From assembly GCA_000436075.1 (NCBI GenBank), contig FR884637.1, positions 54,568 to 68,740 of the forward strand: DNA of 14,173 bases. The letters are read 5' to 3'. Position 1 is the stretch's first letter; every line of letters begins with the position of its first letter. Both the position numbers and the translations under genes were made by a program. The notes under the pieces were generated by a model that had not been told where the DNA came from, did not search any database, and saw nothing but the letters and a program-made list of their open reading frames with translations. The stretch is from Eggerthella sp. CAG:209. GTDB lineage: Bacteria; Actinomycetota; Coriobacteriia; Coriobacteriales; Eggerthellaceae. Of the stretch, positions 7,149 through 13,600 are shown piece by piece.

Positions 7149-8446
7149 TGATTCAAACCGAACCACATAGCCACCCACTGCTCCCTTGGAATGGAACAGC
7201 CATAATCCTTATGGATCTTGACGCTTTCTTTGCGTCAGTCGAGCAGCTTGATCATCCGGAATGGAAAGGGAAACCCGTCATCGTCGGAGGGGATCCCACA
7301 AAGCGCGGTGTCGTATCCACGGCATCCTACGAAGCACGCAAATTCGGCGTACACTCTGCCATGCCCTCATCCACCGCGGCTCGCCTATGCCCACAAGCTA
7401 TCTGGGCGCCTGGCAACTTCCATCGATATCGCGAACTATCGCAGAAGGTAATGAGCATTCTGCAAGACGAATCACCTCACCTGATGCAGGTAAGCATCGA
7501 TGAGGCCTTTCTCGACATCACGCCAACGAGGACCAACCGCGAGCATCCAATAGCCATAGCAAAACGCATCCAACAACGCGTCGCTGAACTCGGCATTACG
7601 TGCTCGATCGGTCTCGGCGAATCTAAAGCAGTGGCAAAAATCGCCTCAAACCAGAACAAACCTCGCGGCCTTACCGTGGTGTATCCCGGTGATTCGGCAG
7701 CATTTTTGGCTCCCCTCCCCGTAGCCGAAATGAGCGGGATTGGACCTGTTGCTCAAAAAAAGCTGAACGCCTACCACTTGCGCACGCTGGGGGACGTAGC
7801 CAATGCGGATCCAGTATTGTTAAATGAAGTTTTTGGCAAGAACACAAAGCTGATGATGGATCGTTGCCGAGGAATAGACACCGCGGTAGCAAGCATTCGT
7901 GAGCCGGCAAAATCGGTTTCTAACGAAATCAGCTTTGCGGTTAGCCTTACCGATAGAAAAGAAATCCAAGCTCGCATCGCCACCATGGCACATAAGGTCG
8001 GTAGACGCTTGCGTCGTAAAGGGATAGAAGGCACCACCCTTCATTTGAAGATTCGAAGAGAAGATCTATCAGTACGCACCTGCCAACGGCATAAAGCCGA
8101 CCTCGGAACAAACGATCTTGCGTGGCTCCCTGAGCTCTACAGCATGCTCAATGAGGTATGGGACGGATGGGAGCCTTTGCGCCTCATAGGCGTTGGGGTA
8201 AGCGGCTTTAACGACGATCCAGTGCAAGGGACCTTGTTTGATATTGCGCCAAGCAGCGAAGCAAACGAAATCAGCATCAATAGCCCACTCATCAGAAAAG
8301 CTGAAGCAAACAAGAAGCTTCTTGAAGCAAACGACCTGATAGCTCAACGGTTTGGAGAAAATGCTGTTCGATTTGGCCACGAATTGCGAACTTACCAAGA
8401 AACCACGGGGAGTAGCGCCAAAAACCCAGAAGACTATAAAGACTAG
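7148..8446 (+). CDS. dinB: DNA polymerase IV (Y-family translesion polymerase)
   Basis: A 432-residue Y-family polymerase that copies past damaged bases with low fidelity and without proofreading. The catalytic metal ligands are visible as Asp23 in MDLDAFF and Asp118-Glu119 in SIDEAFLD. The steric-gate aromatic is Phe28. The fingers motif YEARKFGVHSAMP (61-73) and the helix-hairpin-helix region MSGIGPVAQKKL (195-206) are intact. The little-finger domain runs to about residue 355, followed by QGTLF (360-364), a good sliding-clamp binding motif. The length is longer than the E. coli enzyme because of a C-terminal tail. The start is supported by the leaderless promoter rather than by a ribosome binding site. 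It follows degV by 135 bases and appears to have its own promoter. SOS control is not evident from the upstream sequence. Confidence 0.95.
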   Translation: MIQTEPHSHPLLPWNGTAIILMDLDAFFASVEQLDHPEWKGKPVIVGGDPTKRGVVSTASYEARKFGVHSAMPSSTAARLCPQAIWAPGNFHRYRELSQKVMSILQDESPHLMQVSIDEAFLDITPTRTNREHPIAIAKRIQQRVAELGITCSIGLGESKAVAKIASNQNKPRGLTVVYPGDSAAFLAPLPVAEMSGIGPVAQKKLNAYHLRTLGDVANADPVLLNEVFGKNTKLMMDRCRGIDTAVASIREPAKSVSNEISFAVSLTDRKEIQARIATMAHKVGRRLRRKGIEGTTLHLKIRREDLSVRTCQRHKADLGTNDLAWLPELYSMLNEVWDGWEPLRLIGVGVSGFNDDPVQGTLFDIAPSSEANEISINSPLIRKAEANKKLLEANDLIAQRFGENAVRFGHELRTYQETTGSSAKNPEDYKD

Positions 8447-8453
8447 CCATCCA

Positions 8454-8469
8454 CGCACTCCAAAGTGCG
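8454..8469 (+). terminator. Weak hairpin after dinB
   Basis: CGCACT (8454-8459), loop CCAA, AGTGCG (8464-8469), eight bases after the dinB stop. The stem is perfect but only six bases, and no T-run follows, so it may be an inefficient or Rho-assisted end. The rest of the gap to 8611 shows no gene. Confidence 0.3.
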
Positions 8470-8611
8470 GGTTGCAAGGAATTGTCGGCAAGTATAGGGT
8501 GACATTTCCGAAAACTGGCCTAAATATCATCGATTGCCTGGCACCCCACTCGGCCCTGGTTAGAGACCCTAGACACACATGCAATGAGCAGCGTAACCTC
8601 ACCCTGATAGC

Positions 8612-8638
8612 AAAAGTGCCGCCCATAGGACGGCACTT
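8612..8638 (-). terminator. Intrinsic terminator of the glycosyltransferase gene
   Basis: Read on the minus strand, an eight-base perfect stem (AAGTGCCG at 8638-8631 and CGGCACTT at 8621-8614) closes a nine-base loop and ends in TTTT at 8615-8612. It starts three bases after the glycosyltransferase stop codon. There is no T-run on the plus strand, so it does not serve dinB well. Confidence 0.75.
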
Positions 8639-8641
8639 CGA

Positions 8642-9682
8642 TTAATTGAACTTGAAAATTTTCTGAGCGACATGATACGCCGTCAGACCAAACTGTCGAC
8701 CCAGCGGTGTGGGAATGTTGGTGCCGGCATTCAGCAACGTATGTTTCAACTGACCATACAGTTTCGCATCCTTTGCCTTCAGGTACGCCCATACATCTGC
8801 GCGCTTTTCCTCGTTTTCAGGGGTCTGCTCCATACGCAAGAACACCGAACAAATGCACATCATCATGGACAGATAGTTGTGCATATATTTGCGCAGGTGA
8901 GAGTTTTCAACCGTATTCAAATCCACTGCATCGATCATGGTTTTGGTAACACGAATCTGCTGGTCAATACGGGAAAGCATTACCTTTTCGTTGACTGATT
9001 GATCATCGCGACCAATAAAGTAGCGATACATATCAACGTCGAAGTAACGCATAGTTTGAACATGCGGCAGCGGCACATACACAAACACGTTATCCACGTA
9101 AAAGCAGTGCTCCGGAAGCTTCAAGTCCATATCGCGCAGCAACTGAGTACGATAGATTACCGAGTGCATAAGCAGATATTGCGAGGAGCGGAAATGCCCC
9201 ACGTCAGACCAGCCAAACTCCTTATCGGTCGGAAACACATTGGTGTAACGCATAACAGTACGAGAGTTCTCGAATACCTTTTCGTACACGTAGTTGCCGA
9301 TAACCATATCAGTGCCTGTGGCATTGCCACCAACCTCTTCGGCGCGGCTCTTCTGCTCGCGCAGATACGGCATGATAACATCCATAGCGTTCTTATCAAG
9401 CCAGTCGTCAGAATCAACCACTTTATAGTAGTAACCCTGAGCAGCGGCCAAACCCGCATTAACCGCAGAGCCATGACCGCCATTTTCTTTGTGGATGGCA
9501 CGAACAATGCCAGGGTGCTCTTCTGCCAGACGATCGGCGATTTCAGCCGTATTGTCACGAGTGGAACCATCGTTGACCAAAATGATCTCAATATCGTCAC
9601 CACAGAGCAGCAGGGAATCAACGCACTTCTCCATATAGTTAGCCGAGTTATAGCACGGCACCGCAAAGGAGATCGTTTTCAT
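8642..9682 (-). CDS. Family 2 glycosyltransferase
   Basis: A 346-residue cytoplasmic or membrane-associated enzyme with an N-terminal GT-A fold: SFAVPCYNSANYMEKCVDSLL (residues 5-25), IILVNDGSTRDNT (33-45), NGGHGSAVNAGL (67-78) and the metal-binding DSD of VVDSDDWL (88-95). GT2 enzymes move a sugar from a nucleotide donor to a growing glycan, usually in cell-wall or surface polysaccharide synthesis. The C-terminal half is hydrophilic and has no clear membrane helices. The ATG at 9682 fits the family N-terminus (MKTISFAVP). A GTG at 9694, four codons upstream with AAAGG before it, is a real alternative, so the start is uncertain. The gene stands alone, with its own TATAAT promoter and terminator. 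Donor and acceptor cannot be told. Confidence 0.9.
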   Translation of the reverse strand: MKTISFAVPCYNSANYMEKCVDSLLLCGDDIEIILVNDGSTRDNTAEIADRLAEEHPGIVRAIHKENGGHGSAVNAGLAAAQGYYYKVVDSDDWLDKNAMDVIMPYLREQKSRAEEVGGNATGTDMVIGNYVYEKVFENSRTVMRYTNVFPTDKEFGWSDVGHFRSSQYLLMHSVIYRTQLLRDMDLKLPEHCFYVDNVFVYVPLPHVQTMRYFDVDMYRYFIGRDDQSVNEKVMLSRIDQQIRVTKTMIDAVDLNTVENSHLRKYMHNYLSMMMCICSVFLRMEQTPENEEKRADVWAYLKAKDAKLYGQLKHTLLNAGTNIPTPLGRQFGLTAYHVAQKIFKFN

Positions 9683-9738
9683 GAAGCGGCACACCTAACC
9701 TTTCCGTTCACGCCTTCAGAGATTAACCTCAAGGGCAC

Positions 9739-9744
9739 ATTATA
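9739..9744 (-). promoter_or_regulatory. -10 box of the glycosyltransferase promoter
   Basis: On the minus strand this reads TATAAT exactly. Transcription would begin near 9732, about 50 bases before the ATG at 9682. The matching -35 position (about 9762-9767) is poor and coincides with the -10 of the opposing pta promoter. Confidence 0.5.
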
Positions 9745-9765
9745 CCCACCTAGTGCCCTGCGCGC

Positions 9766-9771
9766 TAAAAT
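9766..9771 (+). promoter_or_regulatory. -10 box of the pta promoter
   Basis: TAAAAT matches five of six consensus bases. It would start transcription near 9778, about 32 bases before the pta ATG. Its -35 position falls on the glycosyltransferase -10 box and is not a good hexamer, so the two promoters overlap almost completely. Confidence 0.4.
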
Positions 9772-9809
9772 GGAGCACGAGAGAAACATCACCCATGAAA
9801 GGAATGTTT

Positions 9810-10802
9810 ATGACCACGCTCATCGATTCGATGGTTGAACGCGCCAAAGCCGACAAAAAGACTATCGTTTTGCCTGAAGGCCACGACAATCGTATCCTGG
9901 CAGCTGCAGAAGAAACCCTGAAACAGGGCATTGCAAATCTAGTAATCCTTGGCGACGCAGAAGAGATCAACGCAAAAGGCTACAACCTCGAAGGTGCCGA
10001 AATCATCAATCCCGCAACTTCCGATAAGGTCGATGAATTCGCAAGCCTCCTCTTCGAACTGCGCAAGAAGAAGGGCATGACCGAAGAGGAAGCCCGCGAG
10101 CTGGTAACGAAAGACAACATCTACTTTGCAACAATGATGGTGAAAACCGGCCAGTGCGACGGTTTGGTAGGCGGCGCAAGCTGCGCAACCGTGAAGATTC
10201 TCTCCCCTGCCCTGAAGGTCTTGAAGACCGCTCCGGGCGCGCCTATGGTAAGCTCCCTCTTCCTGATGGAAGTTCCCAACTGCGACCTGGGCGAAAATGG
10301 CGTCTTTGCCTTCGCCGACTGCGCACTTGAGATTCAGCCCACTGCTGAAAAGCTGGCACACATCGCGAACCTCACTAATCAGTCCTTCAAGCGTCTGCTG
10401 GGCAAAGAAGCACGCATAGCCCTGCTCTCCCACTCCTCGCATGGCAGCGCCAAGAACGACGATGCCCAGAAGGTCGTAGACGCTATGACCTATATCAAGG
10501 AAAACTACCCCGACTTGAATGCTGACGGTGAGCTGCAGCTCGATGCCGCTATCATCCCTGAAGTTGGCGCCTCTAAGGCTCCTGGCTCACCAGTTGCCGG
10601 CAAGGCAAATACCCTCATCTTCCCCGACCTTGATGCCGCTAACATAGGATACAAGCTTGTTCAGCGTCTTGCGAAGGCTGAAGCATACGGTCCTATCCTT
10701 CAGGGTATTGCTGCACCAGTTAACGATCTTTCCCGTGGCTGCACGGCAGAAGATGTAGTTGGCGTTATCGCCATCACCTGCGTTCAGGCTCAGACTCTCT
10801 AG
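9810..10802 (+). CDS. pta: Phosphate acetyltransferase
   Basis: A 330-residue enzyme of the short Pta form, without the N-terminal extension of the E. coli enzyme. It converts acetyl-CoA and phosphate to acetyl phosphate and CoA. Family motifs are IVLPEGHDNRILAAAE near residues 19-34, TGQCDGLVGGA, SHSSHGSAKND in the active-site region, and a C-terminal block with FPDLDAANIGYKLVQRL and GPILQGIAAPVNDLSRGC. ATG 9810 is chosen over in-frame ATGs at 9795 and 9804 because AAAGGA (9798-9803) lies six bases before it. With acetate kinase it would complete substrate-level ATP formation from acetyl-CoA. Here the ackA gene is not adjacent but lies 2.8 kb away on the other strand. A strong hairpin terminator follows. 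Confidence 0.95.
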   Translation: MTTLIDSMVERAKADKKTIVLPEGHDNRILAAAEETLKQGIANLVILGDAEEINAKGYNLEGAEIINPATSDKVDEFASLLFELRKKKGMTEEEARELVTKDNIYFATMMVKTGQCDGLVGGASCATVKILSPALKVLKTAPGAPMVSSLFLMEVPNCDLGENGVFAFADCALEIQPTAEKLAHIANLTNQSFKRLLGKEARIALLSHSSHGSAKNDDAQKVVDAMTYIKENYPDLNADGELQLDAAIIPEVGASKAPGSPVAGKANTLIFPDLDAANIGYKLVQRLAKAEAYGPILQGIAAPVNDLSRGCTAEDVVGVIAITCVQAQTL

Positions 10803-10815
10803 CGGCCAACATTGC

Positions 10816-10839
10816 TGAAGCGCCAAAACCAACGCTTCA
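10816..10839. repeat. Small inverted repeat after pta
   Basis: TGAAGCG (10816-10822) and CGCTTCA (10833-10839) form a seven-base stem with a ten-base loop, 13 bases after the pta stop. No T-run follows. It may protect the 3' end of the message ahead of the main terminator, or be chance. Confidence 0.3.
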
Positions 10840-10859
10840 CACCAATCCCAATTAAAACA

Positions 10860-10895
10860 GGGCATGACGAGGCAAATTGCCAGTCATGCCCTTTT
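10860..10895 (+). terminator. Intrinsic terminator of pta
   Basis: GGGCATGAC (10860-10868) pairs with GTCATGCCC (10883-10891), nine bases. The interior GGCAAATTGCC extends the stem after a small bulge. TTTT follows, then a T-rich stretch. On the other strand the hairpin is followed by TGTTTTAATT, so it may work weakly in both directions. Confidence 0.8.
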
Positions 10896-10964
10896 CGATT
10901 TCGTTGTCCTATCCAACAGCAACAAACAAGCTAGCTTTGCCAGAACACGCTCCTGCAATAGCAC

Positions 10965-10994
10965 AAAAAGAAAGAGCCCCTACCGGGGCTCTTT
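10965..10994 (-). terminator. Intrinsic terminator of the acyl-CoA dehydrogenase gene
   Basis: A ten-base perfect stem (AAAGAGCCCC at 10971-10980 with GGGGCTCTTT at 10985-10994) closes a four-base loop. On the minus strand it is followed by CTTTTT. It lies 31 bases after the stop of the minus-strand gene. The 70 bases between this and the pta terminator hold nothing recognisable. Confidence 0.85.
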
Positions 10995-11025
10995 ATCTGT
11001 CACGAAGGAGAACACTTGTGACGCA

Positions 11026-12189
11026 CTACTGCTTCTTGTACTTTTTAACCAGCTGACGACCGGAAATGTAGTTCATGATTTCCGTGGTACCGCCTGCGAA
11101 TTCGTAACCCTTCAAGTCGTTCCAAATGCGACCCGCATTGATTTCCTTCGTATAACCAATACCAGCATAGATGGAAAGTGCATGCTCAGCTACCTTGGTG
11201 AGATTCTGGCATGCATACGACTTCAACAACGCCGACTCAAGGCGCGTAGACTGGCCCTTGTCGAGCATGGTGGTTACCTTGTAGAGACGCGTACGCACAT
11301 TATCCAAAATGGTTTCCATCTCAACAAGATGCTGCTGAATTGCGCTGATGTGGCCAATGGGCTTCTGGAAGCAGATGCGCTCCGAGCAATAGGCACCCGC
11401 CTCATTCATAACAGCCTGAGCCTGACCGAGGGCCTGAGCAACTACCAGGCAGCGCTCAAACTCAAGCTTCTTCATCAGGTTCTTCCAACCTTCACCAGGT
11501 TTGCCAAGGCGCATATCTTCGGTGAGAACCACATTGTCGAAGAAGCAGTCCACAAACGGAACAATCTGCTGACCGATTTTCTCCAGGCCGCCAAAGGTAT
11601 AACCCTCAATGTCGTTAGGGATCATCCACAGTGAGTAGTTATCGTTTTCATACGACGGATCTTCGTCTTTGGCTACCAGAATGGTGTATACCGCCAGATG
11701 ACCAATGGTCACCCAGGTCTTTTGGCCGTTGAGCAGGTAGGTACCATCAGGCTGCTTCACGGTAACACACGTCATAGCGTTGTTGTCAGAGCCAGCGCCA
11801 GGCTCAGAAATCGCCGTTACCGCAACGCTCGTGCTTGGAACGTTGTTCACGACATCCATGATCTTCTTCTGCTGCTCTTCGTTGCCAAATTCAATAACGT
11901 CCATGATGGAGTTGAAATCGGTCTGGAAAGGCAAAACGCAGGTGGTGTATTCATGCAGCTTTTCCATGAGCAGGACCAGCGTGAGCTTGTCACAAGGAAT
12001 GCCGCCAACCTCTTCAGGAAGGCCAAGATGCATGAAGCCCAACTCGCGGAAAGCCATGGCTGCTTCTAAGCTGATATGATGGTCAACCTCATAGGCCTGC
12101 TTAATAGCTTCGGGCGTGAAGTACTTTTCCGCATACTCTTTAGCACTAGCGATAAAGAGTTCCTGATCAGGTGTCAGTTCAAAATCCAT
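11026..12189 (-). CDS. CaiA-like acyl-CoA dehydrogenase
   Basis: A 387-residue FAD flavoenzyme. Domains in order are an N-terminal helical part (1-120), a middle beta part with the flavin and substrate motif ISEPGAGSDNNAMT (127-140) and KTWVT (157-161), and a C-terminal helical part with the family motif LSIYAGIGYTKE (338-349). The MDF-QELF start and several blocks resemble E. coli CaiA, crotonobetainyl-CoA reductase. At the place where medium-chain enzymes carry the catalytic Glu (YEGT) this protein reads AGGT. Glu245 in FERC instead matches the catalytic base position of isovaleryl- and long-chain enzymes, so it should be active. ATG 12189 is chosen for GGGGGA upstream and because the family begins there. 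No CoA ligase, CoA transferase or electron-transfer flavoprotein gene is adjacent. The substrate is unknown, and it may act as an enoyl-CoA reductase. Confidence 0.9.
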   Translation of the reverse strand: MDFELTPDQELFIASAKEYAEKYFTPEAIKQAYEVDHHISLEAAMAFRELGFMHLGLPEEVGGIPCDKLTLVLLMEKLHEYTTCVLPFQTDFNSIMDVIEFGNEEQQKKIMDVVNNVPSTSVAVTAISEPGAGSDNNAMTCVTVKQPDGTYLLNGQKTWVTIGHLAVYTILVAKDEDPSYENDNYSLWMIPNDIEGYTFGGLEKIGQQIVPFVDCFFDNVVLTEDMRLGKPGEGWKNLMKKLEFERCLVVAQALGQAQAVMNEAGAYCSERICFQKPIGHISAIQQHLVEMETILDNVRTRLYKVTTMLDKGQSTRLESALLKSYACQNLTKVAEHALSIYAGIGYTKEINAGRIWNDLKGYEFAGGTTEIMNYISGRQLVKKYKKQ

Positions 12190-12243
12190 TGTTCCCCCTA
12201 AAAATAAACACCCTCCGTAAACGCATAACGCGTTCATAGCTTA

Positions 12244-12273
12244 ATTCTATTTTTCGAACAACATCCCTACCAA
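12244..12273 (-). promoter_or_regulatory. Probable promoter of the acyl-CoA dehydrogenase gene
   Basis: On the minus strand TTGGTA (12273-12268) and TAGAAT (12249-12244) are separated by 18 bases and match four and five of six consensus positions. Transcription would start near 12237 with a leader of about 48 bases. An alternative pair, TTGTTC with TATGAA at 17 bases, lies slightly downstream. Confidence 0.4.
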
Positions 12274-12300
12274 TGCGAACTGAAAATAAATAGTCGAACA
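12255..12300. repeat. Three phased CGAAC repeats in the promoter
   Basis: CGAAC occurs at 12255, 12276 and 12295, so the copies are 21 and 19 bases apart, about two helical turns each. Two are followed by A. They overlap and flank the -35 of the acyl-CoA dehydrogenase promoter. Direct, phased repeats fit a regulator binding as an array. Confidence 0.3.
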
Positions 12301-12615
12301 ATCTATGAGGTCAAATAATAATCCCAGGTAAACAGATCGCAAATTCAGAAATTTAGAATGACTAATGGACTTTTCCGATGCCATTTAATGAAAAGCCTCC
12401 GAGCATCTGTTGATACTCCCCTCGGATTCAATCAACAAGGATTGAATCAGTTGCAAATGGCTCCTCCGCTTCTCCTCTCGACATTGCTTATTAATATTTA
12501 AGCATTAAATAAGAATCATTAATCAAAGCAATAAGCCGCAAATTAATAAGCTCTTTATCATAAACACCGAGGGGAAACTCGCTTTGAATCAAAGCGATCA
12601 ACTGAGGAGGCGGTT
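12274..12615. promoter_or_regulatory. AT-rich divergent region with nested inverted repeats
   Basis: No gene is visible here. The DNA is clearly more AT-rich than its surroundings. It contains GATTCAATC (12425-12433) facing GATTGAATC (12440-12448) across six bases; TCCGAG facing CTCGGA around it; GCTTATTAAT (12486-12495) facing ATTAATAAGC (12542-12551); and ATTGCTT (12483-12489) facing AAGCAAT (12526-12532). It must hold the promoter of the short-chain dehydrogenase gene. TATCAT at 12556-12561 is a possible -10 without a good -35. GGAGG at 12606-12610 is the ribosome binding site, five bases before the ATG. Confidence 0.55.
12579..12597. promoter_or_regulatory. Perfect 19-bp palindrome before the SDR gene
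   Basis: TCGCTTTGA (12579-12587) and TCAAAGCGA (12589-12597) are exact complements around one central A. It lies 18 bases before the SDR start codon, just upstream of the ribosome binding site. The half-site ATCAAAGC recurs at 12522-12529. If TATCAT at 12556 is the -10, the palindrome lies just downstream of transcription start, the place for a repressor operator. Confidence 0.5.
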
Positions 12616-13437
12616 ATGAAAGGGAGCTCCCACACCACACTTACTACAGGAAATATCGGTATTCCGAAATTCGACTTAACGGGAAAAATCGCGTTAATTA
12701 CCGGCGTTGGCAGCGAAATAGGAATCGGTCGCGCCATAGCACGTACTTATGCCTGGTATGGGGCGGATTTGGTAATTGCCGATATCAATGAAGAGAAAAT
12801 TAAAGAACGCGCAGAGGAAATCTCCCAAGAGTCTGGTAGACGAATCGTGCCTGTACACTGCGATGTATGCAATAGTGAAGATCAAGACAATCTGGTAAAA
12901 GTAGCTATGGAGAGCTTTGGGCGCATTGACATCCTCGTCAATGATGCAGGGGTCGTTCTCAGCAATGACCAGCTGATAGTCGACACCGACGAAGATGAAT
13001 TCGATCGAGTAGTAGACACCGATTTCAAAGCAGTGTTTTTCCTCTGCAAGCGCGTAGCAAAGATCATGATTCAACAGGAACAAGGCAATATTATCAACCT
13101 TGCATCAGTTGTTGCTCGAGTGGCATCTACGCGCATGGCGGCTTATGCGGCAGCAAAAGCCGCGGTTGTTCAAATGACCCGCTGCATGGCGTTCGAGTGG
13201 TCGCGCTTCAACATCCGCGCAAACTGCATTTGCCCAGGATACATCGACACCAATATGACTCAAAGCACGCTCAATAAAGAAAAGGCCTACGAGGCAATAA
13301 CCCGCCCCATACCGCACAATCGAAAGGTCGGCGACCCGATGGACATCGCCGCAGCCGCACTGTTCTTAGCTTGCGATTGCTCGGACATGGTAAATGGATT
13401 TCCGCTCTACGCCGATGGGGCGCGCTCTATTTGGTAA
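12616..13437 (+). CDS. Short-chain dehydrogenase/reductase
   Basis: A 273-residue classical SDR with a Rossmann fold. The coenzyme motif is TGVGSEIGIGR at residues 29-39, with the expanded glycine loop seen in some SDRs. Asp56 at the end of the second strand suggests NAD(H) over NADP(H). The structural motif NNAG is NDAG here (109-112). The catalytic residues Ser164, Tyr177 and Lys181 are present in NLASVVAR and YAAAK, followed by the usual CPGYIDTNM. About 20 extra residues precede the fold. ATG 12616 has GGAGG five bases upstream. It probably oxidises an alcohol or reduces a ketone in the cytoplasm. It resembles FabG- and gluconate-5-dehydrogenase-like enzymes in general, and the substrate cannot be told. 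It diverges from the acyl-CoA dehydrogenase gene, with which it may share control. Confidence 0.9.
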   Translation: MKGSSHTTLTTGNIGIPKFDLTGKIALITGVGSEIGIGRAIARTYAWYGADLVIADINEEKIKERAEEISQESGRRIVPVHCDVCNSEDQDNLVKVAMESFGRIDILVNDAGVVLSNDQLIVDTDEDEFDRVVDTDFKAVFFLCKRVAKIMIQQEQGNIINLASVVARVASTRMAAYAAAKAAVVQMTRCMAFEWSRFNIRANCICPGYIDTNMTQSTLNKEKAYEAITRPIPHNRKVGDPMDIAAAALFLACDCSDMVNGFPLYADGARSIW

Positions 13438-13526
13438 AGCCGGGGACAATATAGAGAAGAGCAACCCAAAAACACCTTCTTAGAACCGCAACCGAAACGA
13501 TAAATAACAGCAAGAACGCAAATGAG

Positions 13527-13566
13527 AAAACCCCATGATGCATAGCCATTAAGATGCATCATGGGG
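13527..13566 (-). terminator. Intrinsic terminator of ackA
   Basis: CCCCATGATGCAT (13531-13543) and ATGCATCATGGGG (13554-13566) form a perfect 13-base stem with a ten-base loop. On the minus strand TTTT follows at 13530-13527. It lies 34 bases after the ackA stop. On the plus strand there is no T-run, so it is not a strong terminator for the SDR gene. The stretch 13438-13526 holds nothing recognisable. Confidence 0.85.
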
Positions 13567-13600
13567 CTTGCAGTTATGAAACGATACCGTTGAAAACCAG

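Noticed and set aside
8470..8611. Possible small RNA or promoter (TATAGG near 8496) downstream of dinB
   Set aside because: No convincing -35, no plus-strand terminator with a T-run, and no recognisable RNA fold.
8999..9838. Plus-strand open frame of 279 codons opposite the glycosyltransferase
   Set aside because: Almost entirely antisense to a clear GT2 gene with catalytic motifs. The translation is His- and Ile-rich without family features.
10864..11634. Plus-strand open frame of 256 codons opposite the acyl-CoA dehydrogenase
   Set aside because: It begins inside the pta terminator hairpin and runs antisense to a well-supported gene.
12255..12300. CGAAC repeats as an SOS (LexA) box
   Set aside because: The copies are direct, not inverted, and no GTTCG arm lies at the short spacing of actinobacterial SOS boxes.
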